From: Virgibacillus litoralis
Lineage (GTDB): Bacteria > Bacillota > Bacilli > Bacillales > Amphibacillaceae
Length of the DNA: 64,000 nt
Reading direction: 5' to 3'
NCBI RefSeq assembly: GCF_017873675.1
Contig: NZ_JAGGKK010000005.1
Location: 1 to 64,000, forward strand
In this document: positions 25,563-34,124 of the stretch, one piece after another
How the letters are laid out: each line of letters opens with the position of its first letter
Position numbering within the stretch: the stretch's first letter is position 1
Translations under genes and position numbers: made by a program
The notes under the pieces: model-generated
The model's database searches: none
The model's input: the letters and a program-made list of their open reading frames with translations, nothing else
Told to the model about the DNA's origin: nothing

Positions 25563-26234
25563 CTACCTTGGTGTCATAAATAATTGTGTCCAGTAGGTCT
25601 TATATGGCAGCCCAGCACCTTCAACATACCCAACACCAATGTGTGTGAATCCATCCTTCATAATATTTTTTCGATGACCTTCACTGTTCATCCATCCCTC
25701 TACAACCTGTTCAGGGCTGCGTTGTCCTGCCGCAATGTTTTCTCCAGCCATACTATAGTTAAAGTTGAATTGCTGCATCATGTCAAAAGGTGAACCGTAT
25801 GTTGGCGATGTGTGGCTAAAATAATTATTTTTAGCCATGTCCTCGGATTTCTTTCTGGCAAGACTGCTTAGACGGTCATGCATTTTGAGTGGTTCTAAGT
25901 TTTCTTTTACCCGTTCTTGATTAACGAGGTCAACTACTTCCTTCTCAAAATCGGAAGGATCTTTTGCCTCAAGATTTGAGGGAGCACCTTGCTCTGAAGA
26001 ACTATTTGGTACCGTGTCTCCACCTCTTGGAACGCTCACCAATTGTGTTAAATTATCTTTTATTCTCGCAACACTAATATCATTATCAGCGAGCCATTCT
26101 TTTATATCTACTGTCCATTTATCAAAAGTCGCTGGTTCTATTTTGTCAGCCTTCCACGTCTTCTGCACTGTATCTGGTGTTTGAATCGACACCATAAATA
26201 AAATAGCAACAAACACAAATAGCCATCTTAACAT
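25563..26234 (-). CDS. CAP/SCP-domain secreted protein (YkwD-like)
   Basis: The 223-residue protein has an N-terminal signal or anchor segment (about 1-18), a linker rich in Ser and Pro, and a C-terminal CAP domain (about 95-223). Motifs include LVNQERVKENLEPL, NYFSHTSPTYGSPFDMM, AGENIAAGQRSPEQVVEGWM and GHRKNIMKDGFTHIGVGYVE. Related Bacillus proteins include SafA-region and YkwD proteins; function at the envelope is unknown. Good GGAG site before ATG. Confidence 0.88.
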   Translation of the reverse strand: MLRWLFVFVAILFMVSIQTPDTVQKTWKADKIEPATFDKWTVDIKEWLADNDISVARIKDNLTQLVSVPRGGDTVPNSSSEQGAPSNLEAKDPSDFEKEVVDLVNQERVKENLEPLKMHDRLSSLARKKSEDMAKNNYFSHTSPTYGSPFDMMQQFNFNYSMAGENIAAGQRSPEQVVEGWMNSEGHRKNIMKDGFTHIGVGYVEGAGLPYKTYWTQLFMTPR

Positions 26235-26423
26235 TTGTGTTCACTCCTTCTTTTGTGTGAAATCTCTTTAAACATATCATTCCCGCAGTCAGACTGTCTA
26301 TATCGTCTGTGATATCTGCATGAAAACCCACTATGTAATATTTCCCTTTTTTCCTCATTAAAAAACAAACTCAAAATATTATTAGGCATTATCTCCAAAT
26401 CTCAGTTTATTTAATCGAAAAGA

Positions 26424-26474
26424 AAGAGGCTGCTAGACGTTGTGAAAATCACATCCGTCTAACAGTCTCTATTT
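26424..26474 (-). terminator. Terminator of the sortase/VWA operon
   Basis: AGAGGCTGCTAGACG pairs with CGTCTAACAGTCTCT around a 19-base loop, close to the VWA gene stop. The remaining bases of 26235-26486 hold only the CAP-gene promoter region. Confidence 0.65.
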
Positions 26475-26486
26475 AGTCAAATCATC

Positions 26487-28838
26487 TTATTTAACTAATG
26501 GATTATCATCTTCATTGTCATTAATACCATCACCGTCAGTGTCGGTTTTATCTGGTCGGCTGTTCCAATGATATGCATCGGCAAATTCTCCATTTCCAAT
26601 GTACACCGATTTAGGAGCAAGTTCTCCTAGTTCACCACCATCTTTAATGCCATCTCCATCAGTATCTGCTACAGTTGGATCGGTTGTGATCATTCCCGCA
26701 TTTACTAAAAAATACCCATTTTCCTCTTCATAATCACTTATTCCATCACCATCTGTATCCTTATACTCTGGACCTGTTGTTTCATTAGCAGCTTCGTTAT
26801 ACTTTTCTAATAATTCATCTGCAGTGGAAGCAAACAAGTACTCTCCACCTGTTAAATCAGCAATTTCTTGCAATACTGCTTCATCCACAGAATCGCTCAA
26901 GCCAATTGTAAATACCTTTATACCGTTATCTATAGCTGGGTCAAGTACATCTTTATTGTATGATCCAATACCATCAGTTAGGAAAATAACATACTTTTCA
27001 CTGTTCTTTCCGTTATCACCGAGCAATTCATTAAATGAAGCTTGCAAACCATCGTTTAAATCTGTTCCACTAGAAGAGTCAATAGAATCAATTGCTACTT
27101 CTAATGCACCGTGATCTGTTGTAAGATTTACAACAACATTTGCAGAACTATCCCAGTCAACAAGAGCAGCTTGGTCTTGACTTAACAATGAATCAACAAA
27201 ATTTTTGACTGCATCCTTTCGTAAATCGTCTGGATCATTACCAGTCATACTTCCCGATGAGTCGACCGCAAACACAATATCAACATACTCAACTGTCGTA
27301 TCATCGTCTTTTCGTGGACGAATGAACTCCTGACTCCACATCGCTTCCCACTTTGTCTCATTTAATAGTAAATACTTACTAAAATGATCTACAGTAGCAG
27401 TAACAGATCCTGCACTTTTATCTACTACAACATTATCCACTTTCTCCAAAATCCCTGTTTTCTCATTAAAATAGAAAATCGATGGTTCAAAACTTCCTGT
27501 GCCATCATCAAGCCCTGTATCATAGGTGAATGTCATCGTTGCCTTACCTTCAAAATCACCTTCAAAGTTATATGGTGCTCCTAAATACCCTGGGATGTCA
27601 GGATAGATGTTGGCATTTGACCCTTCTACATTTTCTACCTTTACAGTGTGAGCTTTTTTACCCTTCACTTTCATAGATGTACCTGCGATAACTGCAGATT
27701 CACCTAATTCCTGTTCCGAATCAACAGTCACTTCAAAGACCTCATCACCATCTAAAATCCCGTTTCCATCTGTGTCTGGGTTGGTCGGATCTGTTCCAAG
27801 AGCTAAAGTTGAGTTGATTTCGATATTGTCATCAATTTCATCTTCATCCGTATCCTTCATCGTTGGATCTGTACCATGCTGATGAACTTCGTCTCCATCC
27901 AACAAGCCATCACCATCGGTATCTTCCTTAAATGGGTCTGTACCATTCTTCTGCTCTTCACTATTAGTCAAACCATCTTGATCAAAATCTTCTTCTCCAT
28001 CAGCTTGTCCATCACCATCGGAATCGCTTGAAAATTTGTCCAGTTGTTCATACAAATCTTCAAAATCATTTAATAATCCGTCTTTGTCATAGTCTTGTGG
28101 ATTCTCATAAAATGTAACAACAGCTTCTACGCTAGTTACCAACTTATAATCTGTTCCATCGACGGTTATTTTATGAGTAACCTCAATAGTCTCAGTTTTT
28201 TCAGCCGCATTTGCTACACTTAATGACGGAAGGATCAAGGCTAAAGCAACCAAAAATGTTGCTATTTTTCTAAATCGTTTTAATTTAAAAGCCCAGATTG
28301 CTAGAACCAGTACAGCCAATGAGACAAGAATCATGATGATATAACCGGTGAAGTTTGTACTATCACCTGTTTGCGGAGCGGACACAGTCTCACCTGAGTT
28401 ATCATCCGTAGTCCCGGCTACTGTCTCATCATCTGCATCGTTATCTTGTTTATCCTTAGGTTCATCATCGTTATTGTCTTTTTTTACTTTTGCTTCAAAA
28501 GTTAAATTCACTTGTTCAGACGGATCCATTTTTTCAATCTTCCAAGTCACATTACCGTCCGCTTTGTCAGGTTCCGTAATAGATGAATCTGCATCAACTA
28601 ACGAAAATCCTTCTGGCAGATTACTCGTCACTTTAACATCTCTTGCTTCAAAAGCTGAATTATTTGTAACAATGACGCTGTAACTAATCTCTTCTCCAGC
28701 ACTATATGTTTGTTTATCAGTTGAAACTTCTACATCTATGTTGGAATTCTTTGTTTTTGCATCAATTGTATTACCCATTGGCTGAAGTGAAAAAAATGCA
28801 ACTGCCAAAACCAGAAATAAAAAACCCTTTACTTTCAT
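26487..28838 (-). CDS. VWA / thrombospondin-3 surface protein with internal sorting-like signal
   Basis: This 783-residue envelope protein has, in order: signal peptide (1-27); a DUF11-like beta domain (33-120); an acidic linker; APQTGD (154-159), a hydrophobic helix (165-183) and KLKRFRK (185-191), together a sortase signal; a second hydrophobic segment (193-208) ending VANAA; calcium-binding DTDGDGLLDGDE-type repeats (249-366); a beta domain; a VWA domain with MIDAS DSSGS (526-530); and more DTDGDG repeats at the C terminus, without a terminal sorting signal. It looks like a small wall-anchored protein fused to a secreted VWA adhesin. Its ATG overlaps the stop of the sortase gene (ATGA). 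Confidence 0.82.
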   Translation of the reverse strand: MKVKGFLFLVLAVAFFSLQPMGNTIDAKTKNSNIDVEVSTDKQTYSAGEEISYSVIVTNNSAFEARDVKVTSNLPEGFSLVDADSSITEPDKADGNVTWKIEKMDPSEQVNLTFEAKVKKDNNDDEPKDKQDNDADDETVAGTTDDNSGETVSAPQTGDSTNFTGYIIMILVSLAVLVLAIWAFKLKRFRKIATFLVALALILPSLSVANAAEKTETIEVTHKITVDGTDYKLVTSVEAVVTFYENPQDYDKDGLLNDFEDLYEQLDKFSSDSDGDGQADGEEDFDQDGLTNSEEQKNGTDPFKEDTDGDGLLDGDEVHQHGTDPTMKDTDEDEIDDNIEINSTLALGTDPTNPDTDGNGILDGDEVFEVTVDSEQELGESAVIAGTSMKVKGKKAHTVKVENVEGSNANIYPDIPGYLGAPYNFEGDFEGKATMTFTYDTGLDDGTGSFEPSIFYFNEKTGILEKVDNVVVDKSAGSVTATVDHFSKYLLLNETKWEAMWSQEFIRPRKDDDTTVEYVDIVFAVDSSGSMTGNDPDDLRKDAVKNFVDSLLSQDQAALVDWDSSANVVVNLTTDHGALEVAIDSIDSSSGTDLNDGLQASFNELLGDNGKNSEKYVIFLTDGIGSYNKDVLDPAIDNGIKVFTIGLSDSVDEAVLQEIADLTGGEYLFASTADELLEKYNEAANETTGPEYKDTDGDGISDYEEENGYFLVNAGMITTDPTVADTDGDGIKDGGELGELAPKSVYIGNGEFADAYHWNSRPDKTDTDGDGINDNEDDNPLVK

Positions 28839-29530
28839 TGATTATATTCCCCCGCATCCTTTAATTTAGCGTGAACAATTACTCTTTCCTCGCCATTTCT
28901 AACAGTACATGTCGATAGAGTCACAATAGTATCCGTCTCATCAATATTCGTTTGATTTGTAAAAAGAGATTGTTCTTTTATTGTTGAGGCAAAGTTGTCA
29001 AATTTGTCATCCGTACTAAATTCAGTTTCCATCCAATCTAAATCGGTTGTCTTATAAACCGAAAATACTTCCCATTCAATACTACGTCCCTGCAGTTCAA
29101 ATTGAATTATCCTGTTTTTTCTAAAAAAATCTTCGTCCATGTAATCAAGGACAGCCCCAAACATGCTATCGTCCTTCATATTATGACCATACAGAATTAG
29201 ATTGTTATCCAATTCTTCAATCGAATTCCTGAAATCCATAAAGATCGCTCCAACTTTGTCCTCTTCCTTGTAGTAATTATGAGTAAGGTAAAATTCATTG
29301 TTATCACCCATTACTACTGGATAATTAATCTGAGTACCTGGTATTTTGATCCACCCTACATAATCATCATTAATTGATGTTAATCTAGTAACAGGATCAT
29401 TTCGGTATTGGTAGATTTTCTCTACTTTCTGATATTTTTTTGCAGATACTTTGTAGGTGTGTAAATCTTCATAGAGTGAATAGGACGCATAAACAATGAC
29501 TATAAGACTGGTAAAAATTATTAGAATCAA
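28835..29530 (-). CDS. srtB: Class B sortase
   Basis: The 231-residue membrane-anchored transpeptidase has one N-terminal helix and the class B sortase core: GWIKIPGTQINYPVV, DNNEFYLTHNYY, GAIFMDFRNS, NLILYGHNMKDDSMFG (catalytic His 116), TLSTCTVRNGEERVIVHAKL (Cys 208, Arg 216). It presumably cleaves the APQTGD motif of the next gene's product, or heme-uptake-type NPQTN motifs elsewhere. The start is uncertain: TTG 29530 lacks a well-spaced ribosome site, while an ATG after AGGGGGTG at about 29549 enters the frame only if one A of a seven-A run is dropped. Confidence 0.87.
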   Translation of the reverse strand: MILIIFTSLIVIVYASYSLYEDLHTYKVSAKKYQKVEKIYQYRNDPVTRLTSINDDYVGWIKIPGTQINYPVVMGDNNEFYLTHNYYKEEDKVGAIFMDFRNSIEELDNNLILYGHNMKDDSMFGAVLDYMDEDFFRKNRIIQFELQGRSIEWEVFSVYKTTDLDWMETEFSTDDKFDNFASTIKEQSLFTNQTNIDETDTIVTLSTCTVRNGEERVIVHAKLKDAGEYNQ

Positions 29531-29672
29531 TAATTTTTTTATATAACATCACCCCCTCATTTTATATTCAGTTTAGTTGGTCTTAGGTAATATTTACTAG
29601 TATACTTAGGTATACAAATAGAGTTGGGGAATCAATCTAGTAATCGATCTACTTAAATAAGGAGGGAAACAA

Positions 29673-30299
29673 GTGGCTAGTACAAGTAAATGGAAGGGCA
29701 AAAAATGGACTGTTGTTGGGGACAGTAACACAGAATATAACTGGGCTGGAACCGTTAAATATCATGGGTATTTAGCTCTTAACTTAGGTTGTACAGTCCA
29801 AAATTTAGGCCTGTCAGGATCGGGCTGGTTTAATAGTTGGAATGGTAACGATGCATATCACTTACGCCTGAACCATATAGATAATGATGCAGATTTAATA
29901 ACCTTTGCAGGAGGCGGAAATGATTACGCTGAAACGGAAAGACCATTTGTATTAGGGTCATTCGGCGATACAGACCCCGAAGCAAGTTTTTACGGTGCAA
30001 TAGACACAACATTAAATGAAGCAATCGAAATGTACCCAAACGCTACTATAGCTATGTTTACCCAATTCAGACGTGATGTGGGAGAACCAACCAATGCCCA
30101 ATTAGAATCCATGGTACAAGCTGAGTTAGAAGTTGCCGGCAAATATGGTATACCATGTCTTGATTTATATCATCAAGCAAACCAGTACCCGTGGAAACAA
30201 TGGTGGAGAGAGAAGTACATGACAGATGGAATACACCTGAATGATGAAGGACATAAAAAATTAGCAGATAAAATAGTTACATTTTTAGAAAGTCTATAG
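29673..30299 (+). CDS. SGNH/GDSL-family hydrolase
   Basis: The 208-residue protein has SGNH blocks VVGDSNTEYNW (nucleophile Ser), GGGNDYAET (block III Asn) and DGIHLNDEGHKKLA (Asp/His). There is no signal peptide, and the first residues ASTSKWKGKKWTVVGDS run straight into the core. The family deacylates esters on sugars or lipids; substrate is not predictable. Start is GTG after GGAGGG. The stop TAG touches a GGGAC repeat. It is divergent from the sortase operon. Confidence 0.85.
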   Translation: MASTSKWKGKKWTVVGDSNTEYNWAGTVKYHGYLALNLGCTVQNLGLSGSGWFNSWNGNDAYHLRLNHIDNDADLITFAGGGNDYAETERPFVLGSFGDTDPEASFYGAIDTTLNEAIEMYPNATIAMFTQFRRDVGEPTNAQLESMVQAELEVAGKYGIPCLDLYHQANQYPWKQWWREKYMTDGIHLNDEGHKKLADKIVTFLESL

Positions 30300-30360
30300 G
30301 GACGTAGGGTCAGGTTCCTTGTCCCGTTGTCGCGGAATCCGGGACGATGAACCTGACCCT
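30299..30360. repeat. GGGAC-family inverted pair (best example)
   Basis: AGGGTCAGGTTCCTTGTCCC and GGGACGATGAACCTGACCCT face each other around a 15-base spacer and are complementary over nearly their whole length, forming a long hairpin like REP doublets. It starts in the stop of the SGNH gene and lies about 30 bases before the threonine dehydratase start. Confidence 0.88.
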
Positions 30361-30388
30361 CTTTCCCTTTAAAGGAGAGTTGTATTAT

Positions 30389-31336
30389 ATGATTACACTA
30401 AAAAACATATATCAAGCATCTGAACAAATTTCAGATACGATTAATGAAACACCAATCCTTACCTCCACAGCGCTTTCTTCCATTTGCGGGAACAACATGT
30501 TCTTAAAAAGTGAACATTTGCAGAAAACGGGTTCCTTTAAAATAAGAGGCGCAACGAATAAAGTAAAACAAGCCGTTCAAGATGGGTCGACATACGTGAC
30601 CGCAGCTTCATCTGGAAATCATGGACAGGCAGTTGCTTATATTGCCAATGTCCTTGGAGTTCCTGCGACGATTGTTGTGCCTGAGGATGCAACGGCTAGT
30701 AAATTGAATGCTATCAGAGACTATAATGGGGAAATCGAAGAATGTGGTACGACTTCAGCTGAAAGACTGCCTCGTGCAAAGGAGTTAGCAACTAAAAAGA
30801 ATGGCGTGTTTATTCCCCCATATGACGACCCATATATCATGGCAGGACAAGGTACAGTTGGGCTGGAGATACTGAAGCAGTTAGAAGATGTCGATGTGGT
30901 AGTTGTTCCCGTTGGTGGCGGTGGTCTAATCTCCGGAATATTGACAGCAATCAAGGAGTCAAAACCACATGTGAAAGTTATTGGAGTCGAACCGGAAACT
31001 GCCAACGATACACACCTTTCATTAGAAAAAGGTATGATTACCTCAATTCCTGGAACAAGAACAATTGCCGACGGTTTACGAACGAGTCAGCCTGGTGATC
31101 TGACATTTCCTGTTCTGCAAAAATATTTGGACGACCTGGTATTAGTCAGTGAAACAGAAATCCAGCAGGCACTATTTTTTATTCTCGAACGAATGAAACA
31201 GGTCATTGAACCATCCAGTGCTGTCGCAATAGCTGCAGCAATGTTTGAGAAATTGGGTGTACAAGAAAAAAACATAGCATGTGTTGTTTCCGGCGGTAAT
31301 GTGGATGTACGTAAGTTAGGAGAACTCGGGACGTAG
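30389..31336 (+). CDS. Threonine/serine dehydratase (catabolic, short form)
   Basis: The 315-residue PLP enzyme has GSFKIRGATNK (Schiff-base Lys), ASSGNHGQAVAYIA, the PVGGGGLISG phosphate-binding loop and CVVSGGNVD. It deaminates threonine or serine to the 2-oxo acid. There is no C-terminal ACT domain, so it is the short catabolic or serine-dehydratase/racemase type rather than biosynthetic IlvA. Start is at 30389 after AAAGGAG; an ATG 14 codons earlier lies in a repeat. The protein ends LGT and its stop comes from a GGGAC repeat (GGGACGTAG). Confidence 0.9.
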   Translation: MITLKNIYQASEQISDTINETPILTSTALSSICGNNMFLKSEHLQKTGSFKIRGATNKVKQAVQDGSTYVTAASSGNHGQAVAYIANVLGVPATIVVPEDATASKLNAIRDYNGEIEECGTTSAERLPRAKELATKKNGVFIPPYDDPYIMAGQGTVGLEILKQLEDVDVVVVPVGGGGLISGILTAIKESKPHVKVIGVEPETANDTHLSLEKGMITSIPGTRTIADGLRTSQPGDLTFPVLQKYLDDLVLVSETEIQQALFFILERMKQVIEPSSAVAIAAAMFEKLGVQEKNIACVVSGGNVDVRKLGELGT

Positions 31337-31398
31337 GGTCAGGCTCCTTGTCCCGGTGCTGTGATACCGGGACGATGAACCTGTCCCTTTTGTCCCTC
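31328..31398. repeat. GGGAC-family inverted pair at the threonine dehydratase 3' end
   Basis: GGGACGTAGGGTCAGGCTCC, then TTGTCCCGG, faces ACCGGGACGATGAACCTGTC. The first GGGACGTAG encodes the last two residues (GT) and stop of the dehydratase. Confidence 0.87.
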
Positions 31399-31493
31399 TC
31401 ACTCAGGAACAGAAGTGACATTCCACGGCACCAATGATATGATATAATTATGTGAAAATTACGTCATTCTATTGGGTTGAGAGGTGCTTGTAA

Positions 31494-31961
31494 ATGTCTG
31501 ATGAGTCAGTTTGGATTTTGTCAAAAAGCAAGTCTAGTATAGTCGTATTTATTATTCTAGTTTTTCTTTTAGTAGACATTATCTTTAATTTGCAAATCAT
31601 TTACAAAATGGATTACATATGGTCTCCAGATATATCAGGAATAATTTTTGTTGGAATATATATTTTAGTTTTATACGGTCTAATCGGTTCATTCATCTCA
31701 AGGGTATATTTATACGATGATTATATTAAAACCAAATCACCAATTAAAGAAAGAATTATCTATTACAAAGACGTTGATAAGTTGAACTTAGAAGGGGATA
31801 GAGGCGCTTATTATTCATTATATAACCATCAGGGTAAACTAAAGATGAAGATAGGTGTTGGATTTTTAAAGAAAAAGGGGGATATGAAGAAATTTATATC
31901 CTATCTTACTGAAAAAAATCCTTCAATTAAACTTGATAAATCATGTGAAAGAAGATTGTAA
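31494..31961 (+). CDS. Small membrane protein of unknown function
   Basis: The 155-residue product has two membrane helices (about 16-36 and 48-70) and a basic cytoplasmic C-terminal half (VYLYDDYIKTKSPIKERIIY, DVDKLNLEGDRGAYYSLYN) resembling bacterial PH-like domains found after two-helix anchors. GAGAGGTG precedes the ATG. I do not recognise a named family. The gene lies alone between GGGAC repeats; its stop is followed at once by another unit. Confidence 0.65.
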   Translation: MSDESVWILSKSKSSIVVFIILVFLLVDIIFNLQIIYKMDYIWSPDISGIIFVGIYILVLYGLIGSFISRVYLYDDYIKTKSPIKERIIYYKDVDKLNLEGDRGAYYSLYNHQGKLKMKIGVGFLKKKGDMKKFISYLTEKNPSIKLDKSCERRL

Positions 31962-31990
31962 AGGGACGGAGGGTCAGGTTCACTGTCCCT
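31962..31990. repeat. GGGAC-family single unit
   Basis: AGGGACGGAGGGTCAGGTTC, then ACTGTCCCT, starting directly after the stop codon of the small membrane protein gene. Confidence 0.83.
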
Positions 31991-32078
31991 TTTGCCCCCA
32001 TCGTTCCGCTAGGCACCACCCAATTAGTTATGAACAAGAAATAGCATCTGTTTTAACTATAATCGATCCTCGCGTTAT

Positions 32079-32183
32079 AAAAGTGGCATCCGGAAAATAT
32101 TTTTATCCAGATGCCACTTTTTCAGCTTGAGAAACGATAGTACTTATAAGAAAGGTATTTTCTGCTTTAGCAGAAAATGAACG
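32079..32183. repeat. GTGGCAT hairpin repeat, copy 1
   Basis: AAAGTGGCATCCGG and the complementary ATGCCACTTTTT form a hairpin. It is followed by about 60 bases (CAGCTTGAGAAACGATAGTA onward) ending in the hairpin ATTTTCTGCTTTAGCAGAAAAT. The same module recurs at 63264-63378 with few changes. The first hairpin could also terminate transcription. Confidence 0.7.
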
Positions 32184-32331
32184 ATAGATCCTAGAATGTC
32201 TTGTTGCACAAGTTAGATGAGTTAGTTGACTTGTGGCACGTCCAAAACCAAGAGAAGACAGCCAGTGAAATGCCCACGCTATCATAACAATCCTTATCAA
32301 AAAATATACATTTAGTTGAGGAGGGATTGTT

Positions 32332-32718
32332 GTGAGTGAAATAAAATGCCTAGTATGTGGCGGAGAGCATTTCCGTAAAGGAAATTATACTATTGATGTT
32401 AATGTTGATATTTATTCAACAGCTTATAATGATGTAAGGACGATAGCGAACAGTTTCGAGTACCCAGTTGATATCGATGTCGATGTAAATACTGAATTAG
32501 ACCATCAAACAGATGCGAGGGCAGATATTAATCTAATGCTAGTACCAGAAGAAAAGAAATCCTTTATTGATCGACATTCTGATGTTTATAAATATGCTTG
32601 TGAGGATTGCGGCTATATTATGACATTTACAAAAGTAAAAAATGTTAAAAGTAAAAAAGAAGTAAATGAACAAAAACAGAGAGAGAATAATTATGATTGG
32701 ACTGATTTTGGTAATTAG
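32332..32718 (+). CDS. Zinc-ribbon-like small protein of unknown function
   Basis: The 128-residue soluble protein has two CxxC pairs, IKCLVCGGEHF at the N terminus and YACEDCGYIMTF near residue 92, probably forming one zinc site. Between them is a segment rich in Asp and Val (NVDIYSTAYND, DIDVDVNTELD). Start is GTG after GAGGAGGG. The C terminus is charged and ends DWTDFGN. A decayed copy lies at 52125-52376. Function unknown; no operon partner. Confidence 0.7.
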   Translation: MSEIKCLVCGGEHFRKGNYTIDVNVDIYSTAYNDVRTIANSFEYPVDIDVDVNTELDHQTDARADINLMLVPEEKKSFIDRHSDVYKYACEDCGYIMTFTKVKNVKSKKEVNEQKQRENNYDWTDFGN

Positions 32719-32788
32719 GGGAGCTGTTGACTGAAAATGGTGGATTGTACTGATCATTTTTCACGAGGAGTTTTGAGGACTTGTTGCC

Positions 32789-32816
32789 GGGAAGGAACCT
32801 GTCCCCTTTTATCCCA
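32789..32816. repeat. GGGAC-family degenerate unit
   Basis: GGGAAGGAACCTGTCCCC followed by TTTTATCCC; one degenerate half of the palindromic family. Confidence 0.65.
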
Positions 32817-32821
32817 GAATA

Positions 32822-32852
32822 AAAATGACTCCAGCCATATGCCGGAGTCATT
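32822..32852. terminator. Terminator-like hairpin
   Basis: AATGACTCCAGC and GCCGGAGTCATT arms form a strong hairpin after the zinc-ribbon gene. Confidence 0.65.
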
Positions 32853-32870
32853 CATATCAAATAGGCTCGC

Positions 32871-33108
32871 GCTCTCAAAGACCAATTTATCCTGAAATAT
32901 AAAGAAGAGAAGGGATACAAGAAGGCGGTTGCTATCCTGGATGAAAGCTTTGATGATACCACGCAGTATTATGCTGAACCTAAAAACGATCTTGTAAGTC
33001 TCAGCACCAGCAATATGCTAGAAGAATAGATCTCGAGGTGCGGTACTGATGGACTATGGAGATATATTGGATCTTGGCAATCGAACATTTATAAAAAAGA
33101 AGAAGTGA
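32871..33108 (+). pseudogene. IS256-family (Mutator-type) transposase C-terminal remnant
   Basis: A plus-strand frame reads ALKDQFILKYKEEKGYKKAV, then AILDESFDDTTQYYAEP and LSTSNMLEE before a stop at 33027. This resembles the C-terminal end of IS256-type transposases, whose conserved LRTTNMLE is changed here. Another frame continues AVLMDYGDILDLGNRTFIKK, matching the usual terminal GALLMD segment, so at least one frameshift is present. The N-terminal bulk is missing. Confidence 0.6.
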
Positions 33109-33130
33109 TGAGAGATGTAGACGATCGCAA

Positions 33131-33170
33131 ATTTTTGATAGGATGAGCCATGGCTCATCCTATCAAAAAT
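33131..33170. repeat. Perfect 40-base palindrome
   Basis: ATTTTTGATAGGATGAGCCA is followed directly by its exact reverse complement, with no spacer. It lies just after the IS256 remnant and may be its terminator or fused end repeats. The rest of 33171-33368 shows no gene. Confidence 0.85.
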
Positions 33171-33368
33171 CAATAAACCCTTTATTGTATTTGAAAATAT
33201 TGTATCTAGTATTACACAATATTCTGAACCTGATTCTTTCAAAACTCACTTAATAGCCAGTGGCGTTTGATATCTAACATATCTCTCACCCTTTTTTTCA
33301 CAAATCAATTTAACTCCTATATTTTTTCATAACCAGATTTACTTTATCAATTCTTCCCATATACGTAC

Positions 33369-34085
33369 TTATCGCTCGACTTTGCACGCTTCAATAAAAC
33401 TTTGATAGATCCTTAACGATGTTACATCACCTGATTTCACTTTAGCCTCAGGATGCCACTGTAATCCAAGTACAAACGAATGCTGTTTACTTTCAATTGC
33501 CTCAATAATTCCATCGCTTGCTGTTCCACTAACTTGAAAAGTGCTTGGTATTTTACGATTTGCCTGATGATGCCAACTGTTTATACGAAAATGATCCATA
33601 CCCGTCAACCTACTGAGCAAGGAATTTTTGGACACATAAACAAAATGGGAACCATGATCCATTGGAGCTTTTTGAGTATGCTGCAATAAATCACCGTTGA
33701 TTTGTGAATAAATATCCTGATACATATCGCCACCAGCTGCAATGTTCAGTGTTTGGCATCCACGACAAACCCCTAATATCGGTTTCCCCATTTTAAGTAA
33801 CTTTTTCATAACAGAAATTTCAAACTGGTCACGTGCAGGAATAATAGTCCCAAGTTGAGGATGAGGTTCTTCTCCGAAGAGAGTTGGGTCTATATCATAT
33901 CCTCCTGTTGCATATAAACCGTCAATTTTATTGGCAACTTGTTCCACATCACATTCATCAGAAAGGTATGGTAACATAACTGGCATTCCCCCTGCCTGTA
34001 TGATGGCTTCCACATTATCATTTGTAGCTGTATAATGTGATTTATCAATCTCCATTGATAATGTCATTCCGATTATCGGTTTCAC
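33369..34085 (-). CDS. Gamma-glutamyl-GABA hydrolase-like class I amidotransferase (PuuD-like)
   Basis: The 238-residue protein has PILGVCRGCQTLNIAAGGDM (nucleophile Cys) and LGLQWHPEAK (catalytic His and Glu) of the peptidase C26 family, which cleaves gamma-glutamyl bonds in small amides. Start is GTG. It is the last gene of the dipeptide-transport operon, so it may process imported gamma-glutamyl peptides rather than gamma-glutamyl-GABA. Confidence 0.88.
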   Translation of the reverse strand: MKPIIGMTLSMEIDKSHYTATNDNVEAIIQAGGMPVMLPYLSDECDVEQVANKIDGLYATGGYDIDPTLFGEEPHPQLGTIIPARDQFEISVMKKLLKMGKPILGVCRGCQTLNIAAGGDMYQDIYSQINGDLLQHTQKAPMDHGSHFVYVSKNSLLSRLTGMDHFRINSWHHQANRKIPSTFQVSGTASDGIIEAIESKQHSFVLGLQWHPEAKVKSGDVTSLRIYQSFIEACKVER

Positions 34086-34124
34086 TGTTCAGATCACCCA
34101 CTTTCTACTCACAATTTTATCAAG

